A DNA stretch of 64,000 bases, taken from NCBI GenBank assembly GCA_963575745.1, contig CAUYUJ010002769.1:163501-227500 (forward strand), given 5' to 3'. This DNA comes from Prorocentrum cordatum (taxonomy: Eukaryota > Sar > Dinophyceae > Prorocentrales > Prorocentraceae). Below the pieces are notes generated by a model. That model made no database searches. It was not told the origin of the DNA and was given only the letters and a program-made list of their open reading frames with translations. The position numbers and the translations under genes are program-made. Below are positions 53,708 through 62,400 of this stretch, one piece after another (the stretch's first letter is position 1; each line of letters begins with the position of its first letter).

Positions 53708-53857
53708 CCCGGACCGGACAACTGTGGCGTTAACTAAACGGCCCTGGACGTTTGCTAAACAGCCCTGCCCTGCTTGATTCCTTCTCTGGGTGCGTTTACT
53801 AAACGGCCTCGCGTGTCGGGGTGGTTATTATCGGGGTGGATTTTCTGCCCTCGTCAA
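53708..53857 (+). repeat. dispersed repeat H, copy 2
   Basis: CACCCGGACCGGACAACTGT, three TAAACGGCCCTG-like units, GGGTGCGTTTACTAAACGGC and GGGGTGGTTATTATCGGGGT. Confidence 0.8.
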
Positions 53858-54126
53858 ACGCTGGTCCTCACTCTCATTATGCTTATCCTTCTCCCCGTGC
53901 TCCGCATCAGCCTCCCCGTCATGCTGGCAGCGGTGTTCGAAAGCCTGTGGTGTTTTGATCGGCAGCGCATCCTTCTCCAGGACCCCCTCGTGCTGCTCGT
54001 CCTCCACGGCCGCGCCCCCCACCCCCTCCGCCCTCCTGAGCCTCCCACCGCCCTCCTGCTAATCTTTATCCTGCTTCTCCTGCTCCTGAATATCCTCCTC
54101 CTCTTCCTCCCCATCCACCTCTCTTT

Positions 54127-54132
54127 CGCTCG

Positions 54133-54163
<31 letters not shown>

Positions 54164-54420
54164 GATTCCTCTGTCACCCTACATGCACACGTTTGCATAC
54201 ATGTATGTGTGTGTGTGCCTCTCTCTCTCTCTCCCTCGCTTTCTCTCTCTCTCTCTCTCTCCCTCTCGCTCTCTCTCTCTCTCTCTATCTTCTTCTCTTT
54301 CTCTTTATATCCATTTTTCGTTGTTGGTTCTCTCTCTGTATGCACGCATCGATGTATCTCTCTCTCTCTCTCTCTCACACTCTCTTTCTCTCTTTCTCTC
54401 TTGGTGCCTCCATCCTCATC
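54127..54420. repeat. (CT)n-rich region
   Basis: Multiple CTCTCTCTCTCTC runs with TGCACACGTTTGCATACATG spacers. Ser/Leu frames are artefacts. Confidence 0.9.
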
Positions 54421-54624
54421 TTGTCCTCCTCACCTTCCACCACCATTGACCATCTTGCCCCCTCCTTCCTCAGTCCCTTCCTCCCTCCCTCACCCAGGCC
54501 GCACTCTGCCGTCTATGTGGGCGCAGGTGGGGGTTAGAACCACCAACTGTGCAATTCGACTGGGGCTATTTTCACGACGTCGTGCGTGCGGTTCCGTCCT
54601 CTCTCATCGGGGCGGGAGTACGGA

Positions 54625-54720
54625 AGAAGAGGAGGAGGAGGAGGAGGAGGTGGAGGAAGAGGAGGAGGAGAAGGAGGAGGAAGAGGACGAGGAGGAGGAG
54701 CAGGAGGAGGAGCAGGAGGC
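54625..54720. repeat. (GGA)n array
   Basis: GGA/GAA triplets. More blocks at 54890-54930 and a GAGCARGAGCA-type stretch at 55085-55145. Confidence 0.85.
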
Positions 54721-54930
54721 AGCAGCAACAGGAGTATGATGGGCGGGAGAAGAGGGCAGTGCACTCTTGCCAACCGTCTCAGGAGGATGATCATCACGGG
54801 CAGGAGGAACGGAGGCGAATGATGAGAAGGAGGAAGGGGATGATTGGGGCGGCATGGGGAATGATCAGGATGATGATCAGGAAGAGCAGGGAGAGGAGGA
54901 GGAGGAGGAGGAGGAGGAGGAGGAGGAGGA

Positions 54931-56339
54931 GATCGAGGCTGGTGACGAGGATGATGATGACGATGATGAAGGACAGGAAGGAGGGATTTTACGAGGGTCA
55001 GAACGAGCAGGATGAGAAGGACAAGGCGGACGACGGCGAGAACGACGAGTACGGAGGCTAAGAAGGAGGAGAGAGAGGAGGAGGTGGAGGAGGAGGAGCA
55101 ACAGGAAGAGCAAGAGCAAGAAGAGCAGGAGCAGGAACAGGAGCATAGAATCCGCAAGGGGAGGAGGAGGATGACGACGACGCCCTCAACGACGGCGACG
55201 ACGAGGAGCGACACGGAAGATGTGGGCAAGGAGGGCATCCCAAGGCAGCGGGGCGCGGCGGCGACGCGGGCGAAGGCGCGCTGCGGATGGAGGCGGGGGG
55301 CGGGGGCAGCGCTACTCGCCTCCGTGACGTGCGCGCCTGACGCAGCGGACGGCCTGCCTCGGTCCGTCGCCTCGTGGGTTGGCATTCTTCGGTGTCCTCC
55401 TCGACGGGCCGTAGGAGGCGCGTCGTTTTCGGAGGTTGCTCGAGGTGTTCCCGGCCCAGCGTGCCCCCCAGCGTTTAGACAGCCCTTAGGGTCCCTTGGA
55501 CCCCCTGTCATGTGTGCTCCGGAGTCTGCGGGGGCCTTCCTGGGATTCCTCGGGACACCTTTTGGCAAGGGACACGTTCCACCCTGCAAGGCTCTGCCAA
55601 TTGCCTTGACACGGGATTGTATGGGCGCAAGGGGGTGCCGGCTCTGTTCCTCTACACTGTGCGTCTTCGCGCTCGGGGCCCCCGACGGGCGGGGTCGACG
55701 TGGGGCCCGTTGCATCGCCCAGATTGGTAGAATCTTGAAGGTAGAATTTCTGGATTCGAGGAGGTGCGCGCTTTACCTCCAGCGCACCATGGTCAGCGCA
55801 GTGCAGCAGACATCGTACTCGAGCCTCCCAAGGGTTCGACTAGCGGTGCTCCGCGTGCCCGTTCACGCCCAGATTGATGTTACCTACTAGGCAGATCGCA
55901 TGGTTGCGACGCGTGTCCTCCTCCTGCTCCTCTGTCCTCCTCCTCTGTCGTCCTCCTCCTCCCTACTCCCTCCATCCTCCTTCCGCTTTCCGCTCCTCTT
56001 CGTTTGGTCCTTTTCCTCCTCACCCCTCCCTTGTCCTAATCCTGATCCCAGATAGTCTGCGGGTGCCCCAGGGGAAGGTCCCTGAAGCCCCAGGACGCTC
56101 CGCAAAGGTCAAGGAAGTCCCGCAATTCTGAGAGAACCCCGAGGGATCCCAAGGTCCCGCCCAAGTAGGCCAAAGAATTCCCCGTGAGGCCGAGTGACCC
56201 CCCAGGAAGCCTCAGGAGACTCCAGGGCGCTCGAGGACGCCCCTCAAGATGATTTGAGCAAAGAGCGGCACAGAGTGTCAGGCAGCTTCAGAAGGCAGGA
56301 CATAAGACCAGGGTAGAAGCAGTAAGTAATTCAGAGTAG
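54931..56339. other. no assignable gene
   Basis: An open frame of 292 codons (55012-55890, +) starts in purine repeats and continues through mixed sequence (DVGKEGIPRQRGAAATRAKA and on). I see no domain, and the first third is low-complexity. It could hold an exon near 55200-55330 but cannot be supported. Confidence 0.35.
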
Positions 56340-56550
56340 CAGAGAGCTACAGATCGATGCAGAGAGCAGAAGAGAGCAGCAGAGCGCAGCAACAGACTAG
56401 CAGAGAGCATCAACCAACAACAAAAACATCAGAAAGCAGCAGAGCAGCAGATTTAAACGGGAAGTGCAGAGAGCCTTGGGGACCAGTAACTGACAGCAGA
56501 GAGCAAAGCGGCACAGAGAAGCAGATGGCGGCAGAGAGCAGCAGAGAGCA
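56340..56550. repeat. AGCAGAG-type short repeats
   Basis: GCAGAGAGCAGCAGAG units at 56355-56450 and 56490-56550. Confidence 0.7.
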
Positions 56551-56814
56551 GCGTTCCCACTCGGACCCGCTCTCGCTCAATGATAACTCGCGCCCAGACC
56601 CGCTCACGTGCTGGTCGAGTAGTGTTTTTCCTGGTTGGCTGGTCCTGGGGGTCACCGCGGAGGAGGTGCAAATTTGTTGACAAATCAGAATACGAACTTC
56701 CCCTCCTCACAGTTTCGAGCCGCCGGATGTCTGCGTGGGTACCTCGCCAGGGAGATTCGCATCACAGGCTCGAAATCGCCACCAGCACCACAGAGCAAAT
56801 CAGGATGGATCCCA

Positions 56815-57350
56815 AGTAGATATCAACCGGGGTTTATACTTTTCCAAGATTATTGGCCCGGGTTCATAATATCCCCACCAGAACATGATGAACCTGGTTC
56901 CAATGTTCTGGGAATACTGACTGGGGTTCATAATGTTCCCCCCGAAAGATTATAAACCCTGGTTTATAATGCACTGGGGAGATTGACCCAAAAAGCAGAT
57001 TAACCTGGGTTCATCATGTTCCGGGAATATTGACTGGGGTTCATAATGTCCCGGCAATAATGAGCCCGGTTTTCGTAATTCCGGAATGATAGTAATTATC
57101 ATTGTTCCCCCAACCCCCAGGTTCCCCACCAGGTTTCTCATGTCGGAATATTGGCCCCCGTTCATTATCTCCAGGAGATAATAAACCTGGATTCATACTG
57201 TTCCCGGAATATTGACCCCGGTTAATGATTCTGGAATGATAATGATTGAGCCTGGGGGGCGCCGTTTGAGATTACGTTCCGGACTGAAATAAACGCTGGT
57301 CCATAATGCTGGAATATTGAACTTAGGTTGATTACTCCGGAAAGATCATG
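56815..57350. repeat. AT-richer minisatellite with GGTTCATAATGTTCC units
   Basis: Many variants of GGGTTCATAATGTTCCGGGA and ATATTGACTGG in tandem. Contains the dyad ATTATAAACCCTGGTTTATA at about 56950 and GATAATTATCAT-like dyads. Period is irregular, about 30-60 bp. Confidence 0.75.
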
Positions 57351-57616
57351 ATTCGGCCGGGGGGGGGGGCTGAGCCCGATCTGTTCACAGGAGAATATTC
57401 CATAGGGTATCATTTGAAGATAATGAACATATGTTTTCATTCCTAGCTAATCAACCACGGTCGACGAGGATTTCGGAGGTGGCCTCGAGCAAATCGTCCT
57501 CGCACGGGCTCGGTGGACTGCAGTGGAAAGCCATGCCAAGAAACACCCTGCTTGCCTCCAGGGTGCTCTGGTTTTCTTGGGTTTCGATGGTTTTGCTATG
57601 GGGATCGTGCTCCCAC

Positions 57617-57693
57617 ACCAAAAGTCAGTGGACGTCCTGGGGCCTCAGGGTTGGGTTTCTTGTGGAAGGTCTCTCGTGGTTGAGCTCCTACTG
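57617..57693 (+). repeat. dispersed repeat R, copy 2
   Basis: GTGGACGTCCTGGGGCCTCA, GGTTGGGTTTCTTGTGGAAG and TTGAGCTCCTACTG match 23751-23822. Confidence 0.6.
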
Positions 57694-58128
57694 CCGGCCT
57701 TCACAGCCCCCAGCTTCCGCTGTCATGGCCTGCTGACGCAGTGGGCTCCAGAGCTTTCGGCCCCCTCCCCGCGGCAGGATCTGCCGGAGCGCGCCGTTTT
57801 TTTCTGTTTCGGTGCGGCGTCGGAGGCCTGGGCCCCCGCGGCCACCAACGAGCCACCCTCGGACTCCTCCTCGCCTGCGTCCGACTCCCCGGAACAGTGC
57901 CTGCACCGAGGGGCTCTGACCTGCGTCGGGAGGGAGCTGGATGGGCCCAGCTGGGATTTCCCGCGTGGCCGCCTCGTGGCCGCCTCGTGCGCCGGGTGGG
58001 TCCGGCGAGGTTTCGCCATGAGGCCGCCCGTGGCCGCCCATCGTGCTGTGCCTGCACCTGGAGGCCCTCAGCCCTCACACGGGGTGCCAAAAGAGCTCAC
58101 CGTCCGGGTTCCACGCCGGCAGACGTAG
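57694..58128 (+). CDS. open frame, low support
   Basis: A frame open from 57523 gives QWAPELSAPSPRQDLPERAV, then EPPSDSSSPASDSPEQCLHR and GRELDGPSWDFPRGRLVAAS, mixed and protein-like, to a TAG at 58126. Its start lies in repeat R. No domain recognised, and the minus strand is also open. Possible exon only. Confidence 0.2.
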   Translation, partial: PAFTAPSFRCHGLLTQWAPELSAPSPRQDLPERAVFFCFGAASEAWAPAATNEPPSDSSSPASDSPEQCLHRGALTCVGRELDGPSWDFPRGRLVAASCAGWVRRGFAMRPPVAAHRAVPAPGGPQPSHGVPKELTVRVPRRQT

Positions 58129-58357
58129 AATTCTGAAAAGGAGTCCAGCCTTGGCGCCAAGAAGCTTCTTGGAAGTCCCACGCGAGCCGCACACGTCCTC
58201 GAGCTTGGGGCGGTCTCGACCCTCGGAGCTCGATCCCCTCTCGGGTGGTGCCAAGGGTGTCCCTGGCCCTCGAGCGATGTTCTCAGCGCCAGGCCGCATT
58301 ATGGAGCCCGCCGGGGGTGCTTGGGGAAGCCACCCGGGCCGTCCGGGAAGAATTGTG

Positions 58358-58512
58358 TTAAGTCGGGTTTGTCCCTCTGCAGGAGGAGTGTTCAAAATAG
58401 TGAAAAATAATCTGGGGGCGATGTCTTGACTATTTTATGTTTGAGTTTGTTTGTTGGCCTGTGTTTGATTTTTCGTCCCAAATCCCCCTGCAGGAGGACA
58501 TGCCCGACTTAA
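58358..58512. mobile_element. family T TIR element, copy with exact 8-bp TSD
   Basis: Perfect ends TTAAGTCGGG / CCCGACTTAA, extending to about 29 bp with the palindrome CCTGCAGG in both arms. GAATTGTG flanks both sides (58350-58357 and 58513-58520). 155 bp. The inner right side reads GTCCCAAATCCCCCTGCAG then GAGGACATG. With the preceding G the left end reads GTTAAG. Confidence 0.9.
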
Positions 58513-58569
58513 GAATTGTGGCCACACTTGGGCCAGATCCACTGCATCATTCTCTTGTTTCAAAACCCC

Positions 58570-58750
58570 CGTTGGCGTAAAAAACGCCCAGAAGGCAGAA
58601 TGGGCAACGCTGCTGTGATCAGAACCCCCCGTGCCCCCCCCCATTTCAATGTTGAAAGCGGGGTTGCCTTGGCGGTGGAGTTTTGGGCGTTTTTTTATGC
58701 CGACGCTTGCACCCCGACAACGGCCGCGAAGGCAACATTGAAATGGGGGG
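58570..58750. repeat. two interleaved inverted repeats
   Basis: Pair 1: CGTTGGCGTAAAAAACGCCC (58570) with GGGCGTTTTTTTATGCCGAC (58685). Pair 2: perfect 18 bp CCCCCCATTTCAATGTTG (58637-58654) with its inverse (58733-58750). The order is 1-2-1'-2', a pseudoknot-type arrangement. Confidence 0.8.
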
Positions 58751-59112
58751 TCTCGGGGCGGGCGGCACCGTCGAAGCAACGTCTGTGGATGGGCGTCCTT
58801 TACGTCAACAGCGGTACGGGCGCCCTGACTCCAGGGCCAGCTTTCTCTGCGGTCCCGGAATCCGTAAATTGGCCCTGGGAGGCCAGACGCGGCGGGACAA
58901 ACTCTACGTGATCTTGGGGCGACCTGGCGTTTGATCTTTGGCGTTCGGGCCATAGCTTGGGCCTCTGGCGGCCGATCGGGACGATTCGGGCACCCCTGGA
59001 GCGCTCTCGACGAGGCGCATCTGCTGGAAAGAGCTCCGAGTCGAGAGGGTCCCAGAGAATCCACGAGAACGTCCAACAACCACGGAATGTCAACGTCCGC
59101 GCCCCCCCTCCC

Positions 59113-59151
59113 GAGCCTCAAGCCCGAGTCCCGAGCCCGAGCCTCGAGCCT

Positions 59152-59194
<43 letters not shown>

Positions 59195-59219
59195 CGAGCC
59201 CGAGCCCGAGCCCGAGCCC
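59113..59219. repeat. (CCCGAG)n minisatellite
   Basis: GAGCCCGAGCCCGAGCC with TCGAGCCT variants, beside a family C element. Confidence 0.9.
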
Positions 59220-59357
59220 TGCCGCCAGCCCTTCGGCGCCGACCACCGCGTCTTCGGCTCCTACGGCGGCCTGTGGGCGCTGCTGGGCCTCGCGGCCGCC
59301 TCGGCGCCGAGGCCCGGCCCGACCCCCGCTCCCGCCCCGCCCTCCGGGAGCATCGGT

Positions 59358-59552
59358 CTAGGCCTCCTAGATGGCGTCGGAGTATTGTGGGGTCGGCGGA
59401 TCGCGCCGCATCGCCGATGCATCGCCGGAGCATCGCCGATGCGGCTCGATGCGGCTCGGTGCGGAGCCCGACGTTTCTTCACATCGGCAATGTATCACTG
59501 ATGCGGGGCGATCCTCCGACCCCATCTAATCCGACCTCATCTGGGAGGCCTC
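59358..59552. mobile_element. family C TIR element, copy
   Basis: TAGGCCTCCTAGATGGCGTC and the inverse ACCTCATCTGGGAGGCCTCT. Interior CGCATCGCCGATGCATCGCC. TCGGTC is present immediately outside both ends, a likely duplication remnant. Confidence 0.75.
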
Positions 59553-59711
59553 TAGTCGGTCAGGCCCGCCGCGCACGCTGGCAAGCTTCGCGCCGATGAC
59601 CTGTGCTGGTTTTGCACAGCATGAGATCCTGGCCTTCACAGATCGATCCGGCTCGGAAAGTGGCGCAGAAGGATGGGGTCTAGGGCTCCAGTCGCAATTT
59701 TTTTCGATGCT

Positions 59712-59880
59712 TGATTTTTGTTCGAGACGTCGGACCTTAGGGAAAGTCAAGGCGGAGTTTCTCCGTCGCCCTGGGACAGTAAAAAAGCGACTGGTGATGA
59801 AAAAACTAGCCCCTGTGGAAAGAGGGTCGGTGTTTCTGGGGACCCCGTTTTGAAAAGAAACGGACACCATATGTCTGGGA
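59712..59880 (+). mobile_element. family P TIR element, diverged copy
   Basis: TTGTTCGAGACGTCGGACCT, GGGACAGTAAAAAAGCGACT, GATGAAAAAACTAGCCCCTG and CACCATATGTCTGGGAC. Confidence 0.6.
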
Positions 59881-60167
59881 CAGCATCCAGTCCAGAGGAA
59901 AGGAAAGCGACACCATTACCAGGGCTGCCACTTCCAGCGAGGATGTTCACGATGCTTTCCCGAGCTGGGAATAGGGGCTGTCTCGATCGGACAGGGAGGA
60001 CCACATCCCTGGAAGGACCCTCCCCTGGTTCCTCGCGCTGGTGGTGGCGGTGTCGCTGCTCCTTGTTCCTTAGTGGCTTCCGAGAAGGAGGCGATGCCAG
60101 GGGCCATTGTGCTTCTTCCCCGTTGTTCGCTGTGGTTCTCAGCCTCCTGTCGGCGTCACCTCAACAC

Positions 60168-61043
60168 ACTAATACTATGTGTTCGTCGCCCCCCCCCCTG
60201 GGTGACGCGCGCACCGAGAAATCTTACAGTGTATACGTCGTGGCGGGCGCTTTCTGACCACACCGCTCGGGAAACGATATACTACAAGATGGGTCGGAGG
60301 TTGGGGGGGGAGTCCGACGTGAAACGGAGACCCCTCCTACCGGGAAATCGATTTCGGTTTCGGGTTCGTGTCGCGCGTGCCGTGCGTGCGTGCGTGCGGG
60401 CGAGGCGAACCTGCGTGGGCGGGCGAGAGGAAATTCTCCTGTGGCTGGGCCGCGGCCAGACAAAATGATCCCCCCCCGGTAACCGGTGGCCCGCAGTGTC
60501 CCGCTGGTGTCCCGCTGGTGTCCCGTGGTGTCCGCCGTTGCTAATTAGGGAGAAGTCAAAACAAATGATTCTCCCCCTCCCGCCCGTCCAGCGGTGGCTC
60601 GCGGTGTCCCGCGGTGTCCCGTGGTGTCCCGTGGTGTCCCTTGGTGTCCCGTTGAGTGAGATCGACAGTGAGATCGATAGTGAGATCGATACTGAGATCG
60701 ATACTGAGATCGTTGTGGTGCCCCGAGGTGTCCCGTTGTGTCCCAAAAAGTGAGATCGCTAGTGAGATCGATAGTGAGATCGACAGGTGTCCCGTGGTGT
60801 CCCGAGGTGTCCCGTTGAGTGAGATCGATAGTGAGATCTATAGTGAGATTGACAAGTGTCTCGTGGTGTCCCGTGGTGTCCCGTGGTGTCCCGTTGAGTG
60901 AGATCGATAGTGAGATCGATTGAATCATATATTGGTTCCCCCCCACTCTCCGCCCACAACCTCCTTATCACCCGAAGGGAGGTCGTATAGGTATACTATA
61001 GATTCGGGTCGGACGCGCGCCTCCACGGAGGACATAGTATTAG
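60168..61043. mobile_element. family U inverted-repeat element with internal minisatellites
   Basis: CTAATACTATGTG near the left end and its inverse CATAGTATTAG near the right, with GACGCGCGC / GCGCGCCTCC inner arms. 60225-60290 holds GTGGCGGGCGCTTTCTGACC and ACACCGCTCGGGA, shared with 61885-62060. The tandem arrays at 60480-60910 fill the centre. Confidence 0.6.
60480..60910. repeat. GTGTCCCGTG and TGAGATCGATAG minisatellites
   Basis: Alternating blocks of a 10-bp unit (GGTGTCCCGT) and a 12-bp unit (TGAGATCGATAG). A 60-bp segment CAAAATGATCCCCCCC / CAAATGATTCTCCCCC is duplicated at the left. Confidence 0.9.
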
Positions 61044-61197
61044 TATGTCTCTGTGCGTCCCATCCTGTGGCGGCCCTTCGTGGCCACGGCCGCCCTCGGC
61101 TCGGAGTCCTGGTCGGTGGCGCGCCCCTCGAGATGCCCGGGGCAGCTGCAGGGTCGGTGCAGCGGATACAATACTGACGACAAGGAGTTCTGCTGGA

Positions 61198-61330
61198 ATC
61201 GAAGAGAACAAAAACGTCATAAACATAAACTCTTGACGCTCCGCGCGGGTTTCTTGGATTGGCCCCCTGGCGGCGCCTCCGGCGCCGCTCCTGGCGCGCT
61301 CCGCGCGCCAGGGAGGGGGGTCCAGCGCGG
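61198..61330 (+). mobile_element. family A foldback element, truncated by a TCC array
   Basis: CGAAGAGAACAAAAACGTCA, TAAACATAAACTCTTGACGC, GGCGGCGCCTCCGGCGCCGC and GCGCGCTCCGCGCGCCAGGG are all present; after GGTCCAGCGCGG the right arm is replaced by (TCC)n. Confidence 0.75.
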
Positions 61331-61421
61331 CTCCTCCTCCTCCTCCTCCTCCTCCTCCTCCTCCTCCTCCTCCTCCTCCTCCTCCTCCTCCTCCTCTTCC
61401 TCCTCCTCCTCCTCTTCCCAA
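61328..61421. repeat. (TCC)n array
   Basis: About 90 bp of TCC, starting exactly where the family A right arm should begin. Confidence 0.92.
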
Positions 61422-61884
61422 GAAGTCTTGCCATCAGAGGCCTCGGGGCACAGCCGGCGTCGACATGGAGCTTCGCAGGGCGCCCCCAGGGAGCGTCCGG
61501 ACCTGATTCTTTACATTGCTACAATTTTTTGCAGAAGTCGGAGCTCAGGGTTTGTTCCCTCGTGCTCCGTGCACGACCACGTAAACTTGAAAGCCCGACC
61601 TTTTCAGGACAAACGGAGCACTTGAATCTGTGCCGCGGGAACGTGCACGGAGCTTGGGCTCATGTTTGCTGATCGGCCGCCATCCGCCTCTGTCGAGACT
61701 GAACAAAAGTTCTGCTGTTCCCTCATGGTCGCTGCGCAGCCTGACCACAGCGTCGAAGCGGCAAGCCCCATCGCCCTCTTGGGCCTCCGAAGGGCGATTT
61801 CGGGTCCTTGCGCCTTCAGCACGGGCTACTTGGGATGAGAAGCCAGTCTTTGGGGAGCGATCGAGATCAGCACCATCCAAACGC

Positions 61885-62060
61885 ATTTACACTATGTGTG
61901 CGTCGGCCACGCAGGGGCGGGGGCGACGCGCACGCTTCGAACTCTCAAAATGTAAGCTCTGTGGCGGGCGCTTTCTGGCCATACCGCTCGGGACAGTATA
62001 TACCACAAGAAGTTGTACTGGATGTCCTGGGCGGACGTGCGCCTCCAACAGAGGCGCATG
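61885..62060. mobile_element. family U element, short copy
   Basis: TTACACTATGTGTGCGTCGG, CTGTGGCGGGCGCTTTCTGG, CCATACCGCTCGGGACAGTA and GGACGTGCGCCTCCAACAGA. It lacks the minisatellite core of the copy at 60168. Confidence 0.6.
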
Positions 62061-62309
62061 TGCTACCCATGGGTATGAAAGTAGGTATTTTTAGGTTCCG
62101 AGATTCCATTCTACTTTGAGTGCCTTCCTACTTCAATGATTGAGTGGCTTCACCTGTTCCGTCCTCCTTAGGGGGCGGGCGGACACCCAATCTACTTTCA
62201 ACACCTTCCTACTTCATGTTTCTACCTACTTCTTCCAACCCAGGTCTGAGGGGTCAAAGTTTTGAAGAGTCGAGCCGCTGGATCTCTGTGAGGGGACAGG
62301 GCGAGAAGT

Positions 62310-62400
62310 AGGGCGGACCTCTGAGCAGGCGCCTTGCAGCTCTCAGAAGCCAGGCTGCCTTCTCTGAGACCCTCTCAGAAGGCCGCCCCCCGCTGGAACG
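62310..62400. repeat. CTTCTGAGA dispersed repeat, copy 3
   Basis: CAGCTCTCAGAAGCCAGGCT, CCTTCTCTGAGACCCTCTCA and GAAGGCC. Confidence 0.55.

Noticed and set aside
54534-55715. 393-codon minus-strand open frame
   Set aside because: Mostly low-complexity Ser/Pro/Leu from GGA arrays; no recognisable domain.
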